Origin: Larix kaempferi
Taxonomy: Eukaryota > Streptophyta > Pinopsida > Pinales > Pinaceae
Length of the DNA stretch: 64,000 bases
NCBI GenBank assembly: GCA_027924585.1
Contig: BSBM01000059.1
Coordinates: 2,976,001-3,040,000 of the forward strand
Reading direction: 5' to 3'
A model generated the notes under the pieces. The model saw nothing but the letters and a program-made list of their open reading frames with translations, was not told the origin of the DNA and ran no database searches. The number at the start of each line of letters is the position of its first letter. Position 1 is the stretch's first letter. The position numbers and the translations under genes were made by a program. Positions 23,173 through 35,239 of this stretch are shown here, piece by piece.

Positions 23173-25338
23173 TATAATTATATCTTCTTAGTAAGCTAAC
23201 CCATTCCTAAATTGTTAGGACATTATGTCCTTGTGACCATTTCAAGGTTTTATAGCAAAACCAACGCATATGTGATGCTATAATCTAAGCTCAGTTTTAA
23301 TGCTGTTATGAGAATGCTAGATAGCAATTATTTCATTAGAGGTGACTAGCTTTTAAGGGATTTTTTCTGATGGAAACTGTGAAGCCTCTCCAAATTTCTT
23401 GCCACTGTGGGGAAAAGTACAATGGTCCTGAATGGAAAATTAAGATAATTATGGTTGGATGTTAGTGCATTTTCAAATGCATGTCCAAATTTATATACCC
23501 ATGATTTCCCCCTACCAGAACGCATGCATAGATGAAACAAGAGGTACACCCACTACAAGCCAAGAGAATTGATAGGGTAGGGGCATCAACTTCAACAATG
23601 GAGGGAGCAACTTCAAGTATTATCTCTCTTCAACTAATAAGGGTCTTCATTCGGCATTCAACAATGTATTAATAATAAATAGTTGTTTCCTTAATCATTA
23701 AGGGGTTTTATCACCTCAGCGATGCCGAGAAGAGAAGGCACTTTAGAACCATAATCTGGTTGTGCCTCAGTCATCCATCAGCCATGGTTGTGCCAACACA
23801 GAGTATTTAAGTGCTAAAAGAACAGAATGTCTTTATTCAAGTAAGCAAGCCAATAACCTCGTCAATCCAATATATTTTCTAAGATATCTAAGTAGACGTA
23901 CCAATAGAATGGATCACAGTTCCTTCATCAGAGTTCTTCCTATCATGACTATCAATATCATAACCATCAATGAGAATTCATTATAATTCCTATAGATGAT
24001 AAGATGTCTAATTACTAACCAAAACTTCAAATATTATTCTTTATAATTTATGTTAATCATAATTCCAAGAAACATAATATATATTATGTCAATATATTTT
24101 TATATTTATCTATTTTCATATATATATATATTTTATGAAAATATAAATTATGTTTAATTATAATTAACACATTACTTTTAAAATATTTTCAATATTTAAT
24201 ATTAACTAATAAATTATAAATAACACTTATTTAAAAAAAAAAAAATTAAATACTAAGATTATCATAGATAATATTAATATGTATAAACAATTTTTATAAT
24301 TAACTCCGTTGTCAGAGACGCTCTGAGAGCCTAGAGGTTCAAAGGTTCACGTAGATCTATCTGACGAGATGGGGTCCTCGCAGGGTTGGAATTTGACGGG
24401 CATTTTGCCCATCAAATACGCCTAAAATTTTTATGAACATGTCGGACCGAACGGGTAAACAATTTGTTTACAAGTATTTTTTACGTTTGATAATTTTTCA
24501 TAACCGTCATTAATCTTTTATTGCTGGTCCGTCCACCAGGATTGTAAAGTGTTACAGTTGGCAACTTGAACATTGAAATGATAAGTCACGAATACGAATC
24601 ATGGTAAGTTTTATCAAATTAAAAAATGGGAGCGAAGGGAGTAAATAAGATAAGTGCAGCGTTAACCATCAGATGAATTCAGGTCTCCTCAATCAGATCA
24701 CTGTAACCATCAGCTAAATTCATGTCTCCTCGATCAGTTGGTTGTACCTCCTTCCTTTCAAGTGTACAATGGGATCAACAGAGACGGGAGGATGTAGCTT
24801 CTGGAATCAATGATTGACAGGTGTGGTAAAAGGTCCAATCGTTGGCAAATTGGCCCTTTAGCAATCCCAAATTCAAAACTTTAATGGACATATCTCATAG
24901 GCTATACGGACTATGTAACACCATTGTTGTACTAGCGGTAGACGGGTGTTTAATGATAAAATTAACTCCATCCACTCTGCCACATTAAGTGTTACTTGTT
25001 AGTTGGTTTGGCTAAATGTTGTAGATGACGCATTATGTTGGAATTAACGTTGTAGCAACAACTGCTTATCCGTAGTCTTGGACCATTTAGAAAACTTGTG
25101 GCTACCTATTATAGTATTTAGGACCTAAGATCTCAGAGCCAAGCACTGGTTGAAGAAACTTGAACCCCCATTTATGTTATAATTTCAATCACTTATTTTT
25201 GAAGAACGGGTGGAGAGTCATCCCTTTCTTAAGAGGGGACCGTTCACGCTCGCCCCTCTCCGTCCCAAGGTAAACCAACTATTATCACCTCCTTCCAGTG
25301 TAAAATCCTTTAGGACGGAATCAGTCGGGGTTATCTAG
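23173..25338. other. No supported gene
   Basis: AT-rich to 24,300, then more mixed composition. At about 24,360-24,420 a phrase (gcagggttggaatttgacgg, ttttgcccatca) resembles one near 9,690-9,722. A small duplication (accatcag-t-aattca-gtctcctc-atcag) lies at 24,667-24,735. Nothing coding is recognised. Confidence 0.5.
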
Positions 25339-25341
25339 CAA

Positions 25342-25836
25342 AAACTACCTTGTGAGAAGGTCATTTTAGTCAGCCCTGAGGCCATTGTTGTCATTCTTCC
25401 CCAAACAGACAGAGCGTCCAGTGACCAAAGGGATATATTCTATTTCCTTGACCTTCCAACCAACTTTCCAGTGGGACATTTCCTCAACTTGAATGCTTTA
25501 TTGAATTACTTGACTAAAATTTTTGAATTGGGGAGAAACTATTTCCTAGGAGCGATCTTAAATGCCTGTTTTTTTGGTTGGTTTGTTCAATCACTTTAAT
25601 TTCCTAGTCAAGTTAAGCGAGTTCATCAATACTTTGGCCAAGGTTCCATTTATCTACTAGGCCTCTATTCTCTTGATGCAGAGAGTTTTCTCATTAGGGA
25701 AATAGAGATAGAGTTTGCCCAAAGCGATCAATACAAGCAAGGAGGAGTCGGGAGAATCAATATTGAAAGTGCTAATCCTATGAGAGGAGAGGTCGGGCAC
25801 TTGAATAAAGATAGTAGTATAAAAAAGTTTATATAA
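25342..25836 (+). pseudogene. Unidentified decayed reading frame
   Basis: A single frame stays open for about 165 codons except for one TAA (25599-25601). Pieces include SPEAIVVILPQTDRASSDQ, FYFLDLPTNFPVGHFLNLN, QYFGQGSIYLLGLYSLDAES and EIEFAQSDQYKQGGVGRIN. There is no ATG at the open end. Keeping the same frame across the stop for this length in a region otherwise dense with stops suggests past coding function. I do not recognise the family. It could be part of a transposon protein. Confidence 0.4.
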
Positions 25837-25933
25837 CGAGGAATCTCATAAGCTTGGTCGGATTAATGGGAAATTCATAGTGTTCCAGACTGTGATTGAA
25901 CTTCAGAATCACTTGATCAGGCGAAAGTCCTTG

Positions 25934-26025
25934 ACTCCCAACTTTGACTTGCAGACAGCTTCAAGGTGATCTCCTTCCCTCACTCCCAACTTTGACTTGC
26001 AGACAGCTTCAAGGTGATCTCCTTC
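25934..26025. repeat. 44-bp perfect direct duplication, 48-bp offset
   Basis: Copies at 25934 and 25982 (actcccaactttgacttgca through gatctccttc), separated by four bases. Probably a recent slippage or repair event. Confidence 0.95.
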
Positions 26026-26889
26026 GATGGAAAAGGAGTAGATTAATCTCCCTTGACATTAGCTGATTACAATTTAAAATAAGATATCTTTTAGCTTTTG
26101 ATAAATTTAAAATTGTTTTCATTTGTTTAAACTATTTTTTTTATAGGAAATTGTATTTGTTTTTTTATTATTTTGTACTATTAGTTTTTATTTTTGTAGT
26201 TTTAAGGAAGATTTATTGTATTTTGTATATCTTTTGTAGTTTGAAATTAAAATAATAAATTTTATATAACTCACATCAAGACTTTTTACATATGCCATTT
26301 TAATATTTTAGTAGATGACTTTCACAAAGAAGCCATAAAATCAAAGTGAAATTATAAAGGTTGAATAGATAATCGTATTTATAATACAAATGTTTTAATC
26401 TGTCAATGTATGCATATAAAATTTCAGAAAGATCATAGGAAATTTTAAAATAACCATGAGTTAAAAGGGTAGTTTTAACTTAAAACTTTATGAAAGAGTA
26501 ATTTATAATTAAAATTTTATTATTAAGGGTTAATTCTCATTAAAACTTCATTATTGAAGGTCACAACTTTAGGCATAATGTTCTTTGACGGTAAGATAAG
26601 AACACAAAGGAGTGGGCTATTCTCTCGATGATTTGCACCGTCGAGAGTCGAGCCACCTCACGGCTTTTTCCTCCCGCCGTTTACTCCATTCCCTTTTCTG
26701 TTTGTCGACGTTTCTCTCAAAGATTGCGGGCCCATCAAGACTCGAGACCCCATCTACCCTCCGCCGGCTTGGGCTGACAGGTTCGTCCGCTCATCTGGAT
26801 ATGTTAGCTCATCGACATCAACATTAATGCATTTTTAAACGGAGATTTTTTTGAATGCCCGCACCCCATCTTCCCGCAAACGGAATCCC
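26026..26889. other. Spacer before ABCC fragment; locally GC-rich end
   Basis: AT-rich up to about 26,590, then a C/G-richer 200-base patch (26,620-26,830) with a 71-codon ORF of no recognised family. The patch could be a relic of a promoter or first exon. Confidence 0.4.
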
Positions 26890-27345
26890 CTGCATTTTTA
26901 AATTGAATCCCCTGCGATGGATTCTCTTTCTCATGCTCTCAACCCTTCTTTTGCAGTTGCAAGTCTGTGGCACTCTTGCATATGTTTCTCAGACTGCATG
27001 GATTCAAATTTTAACAGTACGAGTCAACATACTATATGGGCGTCCCATGGACAAGCAGAAATATCATGAAGTTATCCTAAAGTCTTCGCTAGATAAGGAC
27101 CTCTAGGATCTTACCTTTGGTGATCAGACTTAAATAGGAGAAAGAGGTGTCAATCTCAGTGGTGGTTAGAAACAACGGATACAAATTGCCTGCATTTTAT
27201 ATCAAGATTCTGATATTTATCTTTTGGATGATCCTTTCAGTGTTGTTGATGCTCATACTGCTAGTAGCTTGTTTAAGCTTAATATAGTGATTTCATTTTG
27301 ATATAAAGGTTTTCAAATTATTATGTGCCTGAAATGGAGGAAACC
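26890..27345 (+). pseudogene. ABCC (MRP-type) transporter NBD1 exon fragment
   Basis: Inverted copy of 32,350-32,775. After a conserved intron tail (ttctctttctcatg, then cttttgcag) the exon reads [35 protein letters not shown], then a TAG, and later [20 protein letters not shown]. The signature LSGGQKQ is spoiled (ISVVVRNN-like frame or a stop in LSGG-TAG-KQR). Two stops in the frame (near 27,104 and 27,131) and a third in the signature make it dead. Because the flanking intron sequence is duplicated too, the copy arose at DNA level and not by retroposition. D-loop residues are better kept here than in the 32-kb copy. Confidence 0.85.
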
Positions 27346-28740
27346 GAAACATCATCAAACCTTGAAGATTCTTGGTTACCAGAAGATCACATTGGGAATT
27401 GCATGCTTGTCTCATGGGAGAATATTTATTATAAGCTTGGAGGAAACTAGATTTATCTAGTGGGCACTAAGCTATAGAATAAACATTACATGTGATATTA
27501 AGTCCACATAATTTCCATCACTAATGTATTGTTATTTTTTGATTGTTGATTGAAAGAGACCATTCAAGTGCATGAGAGAAAGCATCTAAACTTGCAACGT
27601 TTAGTAAGGCCTCACTATCTATTGTATTGGAATATGAATTTGATGGCACTCTCTAAGAATGACAATGATTTCCAAAATGCTTTGGATCAAAGTTGTTGGG
27701 TGGAATTCAACCATAGCTCAAGAGTTCAAAAGCAAGAAATAAATTAAAATACATAAGGAAATCTCTATAAAAAAAAAATGCAGACTTGTAACATGCACAA
27801 TATATAACTGAATAACTGCCCGGATTACATTGTTTATATAAAGTTCGCAAAAAAAAAAGAATGAAACAACACAGGCTTTTGCTTTTTATCAATCTTTTAC
27901 ATCGAGGCCAGATATACAATTTCTCATCAATCTTTTACCTCAAGGCCAGATATACAAACCAATAGACAAAAGTACAAGAGTATTGAAATAAAGGAAAAAT
28001 TTTCACTCCATTCAAGTTTGGTTATGATTTTGAGTTGTTGTCAAAGCTCATTGATCCAACTTAATTGTGTGTGCTTATTAGGCACCTACATACTCTCACT
28101 GTGGCTTGGGAAGTCTGCACTGGCCATTTAGAAATTTCGATCGCGACGGTTCACACTCTCAGGACTTCACTCAGAAGATGAGAAGAAAGGCCTTGGCTAT
28201 AAGGGTATCAACTTAATTTGAACCCTCTGATTACTTCCACTCCACATGCATTGGCAGGAGCACCCCTCATTATCATCTTTCTTGACTAGTTACTTGTGTT
28301 GATTATGTTAAATTGTTGCTGGCATCTTCATTGTTTTCAGCGTCTTATCCCATTCATATTTCCATTTTCTCTTCCAAGTTATCAACTGAGACTCATCATG
28401 CCTTTAAATCTTGAAACTCCAAGTATGCAAGTCAATCTTCAATTTGTTTGCAAAGCTTTCATGTTTTGCAAAGTTTTATATGCAAGCACATACACATTGT
28501 CTTTCAGAGATGAAACGTTTTTGGACAAAATTACCAATTAGGTCCTCTCTCATTTTTCAAACCATAATCCTTGGGGAATAATTGATTGGTGGAAATGGAT
28601 GAGAAAGATACCAATCTCTATCCTCAATCTCACTCTTCAATTTGAATTCTTCCAGAGAATTGCCACAACAAGCTATAAAGAGAAGAGTCATATCAGACAT
28701 GTTTTGTAGATGTTGCTTGCACAAACTAAATCATCTAAAG
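27346..28740. other. No supported gene
   Basis: Short ORFs without known motifs (e.g. 27550-27747, 28296-28541). A 30-bp direct duplication (tcatcaatcttttac-tc-aggccagatatac) lies at 27,888-27,955. Confidence 0.45.
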
Positions 28741-28910
28741 GAGAAGTGTCATATCTTGGAACCCATACTTTAAATGAATTTGCAACCGAATCATCCCCTT
28801 TATTTGCAATAATGCCAATCACCTTGAGAAGTGTCATATCTTGGAACCCATACTTTAAATGAATTTGCAACCGAATCATCCCCTTTATTTGCAATAATGC
28901 CAATCACCTT
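28741..28910. repeat. 85-bp perfect tandem duplication
   Basis: Copies at 28741-28825 and 28826-28910 are identical by eye, starting gagaagtgtcatatcttgga. The period is not a multiple of three, so any reading frame across it would be disrupted. Confidence 0.95.
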
Positions 28911-28971
28911 GAGCAATTGCTTGGCATATGGGAATACAACCATATCAAAACAATTATTTACTTATTTAACA

Positions 28972-29032
28972 GGGCCTTTAATCTCCTTATGTTGATGCAC
29001 CAGGTGCTAACAACATTGTCTATGAACCTATG
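28972..29032 (+). other. Exon-like segment, unidentified
   Basis: A segment bounded by an AG acceptor (ttatttaacag) and a consensus donor (gtgagt). One frame reads SPYVDAPGANNIVYEPM but has an upstream TAA. It may be a stray exon; family not recognised. Confidence 0.25.
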
Positions 29033-30305
29033 GTGAGTTTGTAATCCCCGTAGCATTTTAAGTGTAACTTTATTTGCCACAACCAAGACACACAATCAAT
29101 CAATATACAATCACACAATTACAGAACTACTCTGCATTTTTATCAGGTTATGTATAGAATTCAAATAAGCTTACTATTTGATTCTCATGCATTCATAACA
29201 CATAAGTAAGCACAATGAATCACCAACACCAGAGATAGCAGGAATTTATCTTTTCGTCATTCATAAAAAAAATTGTACATACTTTTGAAACCCCGACCTA
29301 CTTCGACTATGTGTGTGATCAATCGACCCTCAGACTAACTAACTTAACAAGCTGAACCTTGAAATGCCCACCGGCTTGCAAATTTCTGCTTGGCAATGTT
29401 ACGTCCAGCTCACTAACAAACTGTTGCAATTTTGCAACTGATTTCTAAATATAGAAACTCAAGTCTATCCTCTTAATGGCCCACTAAAACATATTGGGAT
29501 ATCTCTGTAACAAACTCCTAGATGTTTTGATCCTGCATCACATGCATATATGGTTGGCCATTGTGAACTATAATCCAAAATTTTCTTTTACTCCAGGCAC
29601 TTAATTGGGATTTGTAGCATGGATAACATATGTGAAATAAAAGTCCCAATATAATTTGTATAATTTTATATGAAATGTATAATCTGTGTTACTGATATCT
29701 CATGCTAAACTCAAATGTACTTCATTGCCATTGCCACCATATTGCAGAAGATGATGAAGTGTCCTGACTCTTAATTCTTTTAAATAATCAACATTTACTA
29801 GCAGGCTTTCCTCAACTATTCATGCAGTAATGGACATGAAATCTTTGATAATACAATCTCAGAAATCGTTCCCCATTTAAAAAATAAAATAACATATATG
29901 CTAATCAAGTCCAAGACATATAAACTATAAACCATATTTCATGATTCAAGATTGACTGACTGTATTTAGTAACTATTCTACATTCCACCATTACAATGCA
30001 CAAGTGGAATTTTTGCAATGAGCTTCCTGGCTGACCAAGGGTTAATGCTTTATGTTATATTGTTTGTGTCATTCCTCCATTAATAGGGGTCACAACTGCT
30101 TTTATAGCATTTTGGACTTTGTAGTACACACCACCAATTCTGAAGTTTTTGCAACTTCTTGGCAATGTCCCTTTGCTGCCATTTTCTGTGATGTGCTTTA
30201 TACCTTAATGATTATTAAATAGAAATTTGAAAGGAGTATTTTGGAAATATTGAAAATCATGGATCAATTATATCAATGAAATAACAAACATGCCATAAAC
30301 CTTCT
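29033..30305. other. No supported gene
   Basis: Intergenic, AT-rich. Nothing recognised. Confidence 0.5.
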
Positions 30306-31190
30306 CTATTGGCCCCTCATTAGAGATGAGAAGAACATCAATAAGGTACAATGTGTCCTAACAAATTGCACAGAAACAGAGACTAAGAAGACTTTGAATC
30401 TGCTAATACAGAGAATCTGTCCGAAAATCTGCATGCAGTCTTCTATGTTTGAACCAAGAGATGGTGTTCCTCGTGTTTGCAAGTGCTTTACAATCATCAG
30501 AAGTGCAGAAAAAAACAACACAGCAAAGATGGATCTCAAAATAACCGTAAGGCTCTTTGCTTTTAGGCTGGCATCTCTTTGTCCAGCACTTCTTTCAATG
30601 GAATGTACTCGCATGACGTTTGCTAATTGTGGTTCTGGGATTTCATCCATGCAAATATGACTAAAAAAAGTTGATGACATAGATTCAGTTCTTTGGACAG
30701 TTTGCAATGCCCCACCTTTCAGAGAAACAGTCAGCTTCCCTTGCATTCTCTTACTTGGTTCATAATTAGTATGGTTGGAAGTCAGGCCATCTGCTTCACT
30801 CGAGTCTTCGTCGCTTGAAGTGTCCAACTTGTCATTTTCACATTGTTTGCTAGCATGCCCTTTCACGCTTGAAGATTCAGAGGAAGACTGTTGTTGTAAA
30901 GTCCAACAAAGTTTTCTTGGTGAAGCAAAAAGGTTGAAATCCACAATTGTCAATGGGGACATTGATATCTGAAAATATGGGCATGATTACAACTTTAAAA
31001 TCTCCAAAATAAAATTTTGATTGAAAACAGTACAGACGCTGCAAAACAAATGAATTCAAAACTAAAGCTTCGATGAAAAAGTGCAAAGACATATATCTGA
31101 TCGATACTGGAGATCTCATGGAAATATTTCATTTGACTTGCATCCTCTTCTCCAGCTTGCTTGTGGAAAGGTTCCTTTCCACACATATGC
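30306..31190 (-). CDS. Unidentified exon(s) encoding a Ser-rich, single-TM protein end
   Basis: A 218-codon minus-strand frame (30962-30306) continues upstream of its ATG to an AG acceptor near 30,973 (atatttttcag-like), so it is probably an internal or last exon. It encodes a serine-rich acidic stretch (SSSESSSVKG, DTSSDEDSSEADG), a basic segment (SKRMQGKLTVSLKGG), then one likely membrane helix (SLTVILRSIFAVLFFSALLMI) about 70 residues from the end. A candidate upstream exon at 31,190-31,090 reads GKEPFHKQAGEEDASQMKYF. I do not recognise the family. It lies in the same orientation directly downstream of the ABCC pseudogene but has no ABC features. It is the longest uninterrupted host-like frame in the window. 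Confidence 0.45.
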
Positions 31191-31199
31191 TTATCAGTA

Positions 31200-33395
31200 A
31201 GTATGGTTGGCCTTCAATGTGGTCTTCCCACTTCTTGTTCTAATGAGAGTATAGCACTAATGAGAGTGGTCTTCCCACTTCTTGTTCAACCAACAATGCC
31301 AATCTTTTGCCCTCCTTCAAATGTACATGTAATGCCCAAGACCAAGGGTGTTGTTGGATCTATATCTAATATGCATAACGAATATATTTGACTGCAATCA
31401 TCAATAACCATGCAAATTTCAATTCAAAAAATAATATTGTTAACACAGTTATCTTGTCAAAAAGAAGAACTTAGGCACCTTCGATTCTTGTAATTCCACC
31501 TTCCCATGCGAGGGCCAATTAGCTGGTGGCCTGAGATCTTCTATAACTACTGGTGCCTCACTAGGAATGTGCATGTACTGTTTGATGCGTTCTATAGACA
31601 CAATGTAGTTTGCTAGTGTGCCTTGGTTTTAAATACTAAATACCAATGATATGTCCAATGAGACACCATAAGATATGGCTATCCTAACAAAACCTGCACC
31701 AGTTCAAATTGTTAGGCATGATTATCTTATACAAATAAACACCCAGTAATAGCAGAATCTCCCACAGTTAACCTTTAGTTTTATTGTGCAAACCATGATT
31801 GATAGTACCCTTTGGGAGCAGGACCAGGGAAAGAACAGAGGAGCAAAGAACAATTGCACTCAATACCTCCAGACGTTGAATCAACTACTGATTTGCTGAG
31901 AAACAGTGTTCTTGTGTGCATTCACAAGCTCCCTAAATGCCTCACTTGAGACCAGTAGTTCCTGATATTGCCCAGCTTGATGAATCTCCCCATCCAACAT
32001 CAACTGCAAAAGAGAGATTTTAGTGTAGAAATTCAAAGAAAATTTGCCAAAACTATCAACAGTAAATATGTCAAAATTACAAGAACTATAATCATGTGCC
32101 ATCCATTGAAAAACGTTGTCAAAAAGTTCCATACAAGCAAACAAACATATTTCAATGACTAGGACAACTGTTTCCTAACTAGAATAGCATCAAATGCAGG
32201 GAGAAAATCAACTTGGTGTGTTACAAGGATTACTGTCTTTTTTGACAGTGCTCCCATTATGTATTCCTACACATCAAAATCTATGATTAATAGCATATCA
32301 GAAAGCTAAGACAAAACGAAAATCATTACTATAGAAAGGGGCAACATACAAAAGTGCTAGGCACATAATAATCTGAAAATCTTTATATCAAAAGGAAATC
32401 ACGATATTAACCTTAAACAAGCTATTAGCAGCATGAGCATAAACAACATTGAAAGGATCATCCAAAAGATAAATATCAGAATCTTGATATAAAGCACAGG
32501 CAAGCTGTATCCATTGTTTTTGGCCACCACTGAGATTGACACCTCTTTCTCCTATTTCAGTTTGATCACCAAAGGGAAGATTCTGGAGGTCTTTATCCAG
32601 CGAATACTTGAGGATAGCTTCCTGATATTTCTGCTTGTCCATGGGATGCCCAAATAGTATGATGTCTCGTACTGTTCCATTTTGAATCCATGCAGTCTGA
32701 GAAACATATGCAAGAGTGCCACAAACTTGCAACTACAGAAGTAGGGTTGAGAACATGAGAAAGAGAATCCATCAATTTAAAAGGTTAACAATGTTAGGGT
32801 AAGGGGGTAAATAATTCTTACTTACACTTCCCCTCAACTTTGGTACTTCTCCAAGTATTGCAGCTAAAAGAGTTGATTTTCCTGATCCAACTTCTCCACA
32901 AATTGCCAATTTTTGGCCTTGTTTAACCTCCATATATATGCACCAAAGCTTTTGTGGTGGCCCTTAACCACTGATCCTGGGCTGACATGAGTTCAATTTG
33001 AAACTTATGTTGTAACTTTTCTAATGGAGAGTTACAAAGCATGGTAATGCTGATAACTGCCAAGGTTGAAAGTGTGGCCCATCCAATTGCATGGAAGAGG
33101 ATGCCTAAAGCAAATATGAGCTTGAGTACTGTTGTCCAAGTCTGATGAAACCAGAAGGGAATTTCCCCAATACGATAAGCATCTATCGCCATATAATTCA
33201 TGATTTCTCCTGTTGTATGCACCTATTTAGCTTCATTGGACAACTTTAGTTGTTTTTGATAGATTGCTGCAATGAGTGAAGAGCGCATTTGTAGACCAAT
33301 CCGTCTAGTGCCAAAATACCATTGCCTTTGAGATAAGGATTCTATATGACTTTGGCAATAAAGAGTGCTCCTACCAAAACAAAACCTTCATATTT
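31200..33395 (-). pseudogene. ABCC (MRP-type) ABC transporter pseudogene, multi-exon with internal deletions
   Basis: ABCC transporters export glutathione or other conjugates, usually into the vacuole. Exons in minus order: TMD1 end (33390-32936: GFVLVGALFIAKV, QRQWYFGTRRIGLQMRSS, IMNYMAIDAYRIGE, FWFHQTW); NBD1 Walker A (32932-32826: [21 protein letters not shown] donor); NBD1 signature exon (32732-32412: [22 protein letters not shown]); 32266-32180 ([20 protein letters not shown]); 32003-31881 (DGEIHQAGQYQELL, REL-NAHKNTV); TMD2 end (about 31875-31780); linker (31697-31478: [29 protein letters not shown]); and NBD2 Walker A (about 31372-31215: RSGKTTLISAIL). Defects: TMD1 joins NBD1 without the intervening linker helices; most of TMD2 is missing; stops at 33223-33225 and 31629-31631; Walker A of NBD2 has TGA for Arg; the D-loop is altered ([10 protein letters not shown]); nothing follows NBD2 Walker A. 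Confidence 0.9.
31215..31290. repeat. 21-bp duplication inside ABCC NBD2 relic
   Basis: tggtcttcccacttcttgtt occurs twice about 46 bases apart, so the Walker A coding sequence was partly copied and NBD2 is scrambled beyond it. Confidence 0.85.
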
Positions 33396-33559
33396 GATTG
33401 ACTGTCTACTGTTACAGGGGTGTCTACATGTAATTTCTTTCACAAATTATCAAGAGGATGACACCTACAGGAAAGCTACAGGAGAACAGAACTCACACAA
33501 TAAAGATTACAGATTTTGGCTAATAAGGTTCTCCACTCATTCATTACCTATACACAGCA

Positions 33560-34139
33560 GAAGCTTCATCAGCAATTTTTTTTATTTTTGCTGAGGATTC
33601 AAATCACAAGGGAAGATCGATTGCTGAAGTCTGCCGGGAATCATTTAGGGATTCCAATCATATGGTTCATGTCTCTGTTGAAAAAGGGAGTGTGAAAGAC
33701 ATATCTGCCAATTTTCCGGACAATTTTGATGCTGTTGTTCTTGGGCGTGCCTCAATTATTGTGAAAAAAGCAGGAAGATGCTATTGCTTCTCAAATTTGC
33801 TTTCCAGGCTTAGGGGAGTCCATGTCAGCTCGCTGGAGTAGCCTGCCTAAAAAAGCAACTAAGCTCTATTTTGCTCTAAGAATTTTAGAAGAGTTTGAGC
33901 AGACTGAGGGTCGACAACCAGGTCATGTATCATCTGCAGATTTGGAATCTGTGCTAAGCCTACGGAAGAAACTCTATGAAGAACAGGGGTTACCTGAATC
34001 TCGAATACCAGGTATTCTCTTGGAAAGAATTGTTGATGCCGGGATGAGAGAATTCCCTCCAGTTTGTGCAATTATAGGGGGCATCCTTGGACAGGAAGTC
34101 ATCAAGGCAATGTCTTGTAAAGAGAAATATATATCATGA
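33560..34139 (+). pseudogene. SUMO-activating enzyme subunit 1 (SAE1/AOS1-like), truncated, without visible introns
   Basis: SAE1 pairs with SAE2 to adenylate SUMO in the nucleus. The first frame (33584 to about 33772) reads FAEDSNHKGRSIAEVCRESF, NHMVHVSVEKGSVKDIS and NFDAVVLGRASIIVKKA. After a gap and frame change near 33,775-33,820, the second frame (to 34139) reads LPKKATKLYFALRILEEFEQ, then SADLESVLSLRKKLYEEQGL, ILLERIVDAGMREFPPVCA and IIGGILGQEVIKAMSCK. It ends prematurely at CKEKYIS. A central part of the protein is missing at the frame change, and the N-terminal ThiF-like nucleotide-binding half is absent. Long uninterrupted coverage suggests a processed (retroposed) copy, though no poly-A tail is obvious. 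It is head-to-head with the ABCC pseudogene. Confidence 0.85.
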
Positions 34140-35239
34140 AAATCAGGTACAAGACTGCGCTTCAAGCAAGTTGAGGAGAATGTGTATATCTTTCTGCATG
34201 AATGATACATTTTTGTCATCATCATATGCAAAGAGCAGGGCAATGGTATTGAACAGGCATGTGGTTGCATCAAAGATTGGAGTACCTGATGAGAGCATGA
34301 AAATAGCCAAATTCACTAATCTCTGAAGGCCCCAACTTATATAGTTAGATTATGAAGTTGTTTTGAATTTTCTACTGTCGCGGCTAGCAAAATTGATCGA
34401 ATGGGATCAACCACAAGAGAGCAATTTCAAGAACTAATCACAGATATGCCAATGAAGATGCATCTCCAGGATCCTGGTTTATTGGATTAGATATCGAGCA
34501 TATTGATTGATCGGAGCCGCAGCAGGTAATTTTTTCGAACTCCACATTTCCGTTTGACATCCGTTTTCTCAAACTCGGCTTGGACAGAAAATACACCCGG
34601 AAGCACGAGTTCCTTGACAGCCGAGGTTACACTGGCGGCAGATTTTATTGATTCAGAAGGCTACATTCAAAGCTCGGGCTTCAATAATGTTTAGCGCACA
34701 TCAGTTTTTAGAAGATCATCGGAGCTCACGGGAACCCATCACGTTTTGTTCTACTGCTATCTTCGTTTTCAGCTGCTGTTGAAGGAAGCTGTGACTCTAA
34801 AAAACTCGAGATGGCATCAGCGTACCTCTTCGCGTAAAACATGAACCCGATTTTTTGGTTTCCTCTCAGCAGCCGAGTATTGGTCTGAACTCCGCGCCAA
34901 CCGGGTTAACGTGAAGTTTTGGAGCAATTCACGGGGTCGAGCACTCAGTAAATTAGTAGCAGAAAGCAGCTAGAAATCAACCAATCCGTTAGTGCAACCG
35001 CAGACCAACAGATCTAAATTGATGGGATCGAAGATCATCATTGGGATTATCTTTTGATTAGTATGGATGTCCACCTTTTAAACGCCCATCTACAGCACGA
35101 TTTCCTCCGATGGCTAATGCATTTCCACGCCCTCTATTACGTGGAACTGTGGAGTTAAAAAATAAAAATCAAAATCAAAATGCCAAATCTCAGGGTTTAG
35201 CAGTATGATCAGCACGCAACATACAATAATCGGGGGTCC
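34140..35239. other. No supported gene; diverged repeat shared with 36.0-38.5 kb
   Basis: Around 34,870-34,960 a phrase (ccgagtattggtctgaactc, then ttaacgtgaagttttggag) resembles 38,229-38,325 inside the TIR element. Parts of this flank and the element interior are therefore related repeats. Nothing coding is recognised. Confidence 0.45.

Noticed and set aside
26612-26827. Small protein gene upstream of the ABCC fragment
   Set aside because: The ORF is short, in a GC-richer patch that raises chance ORF length, and has no recognised family.
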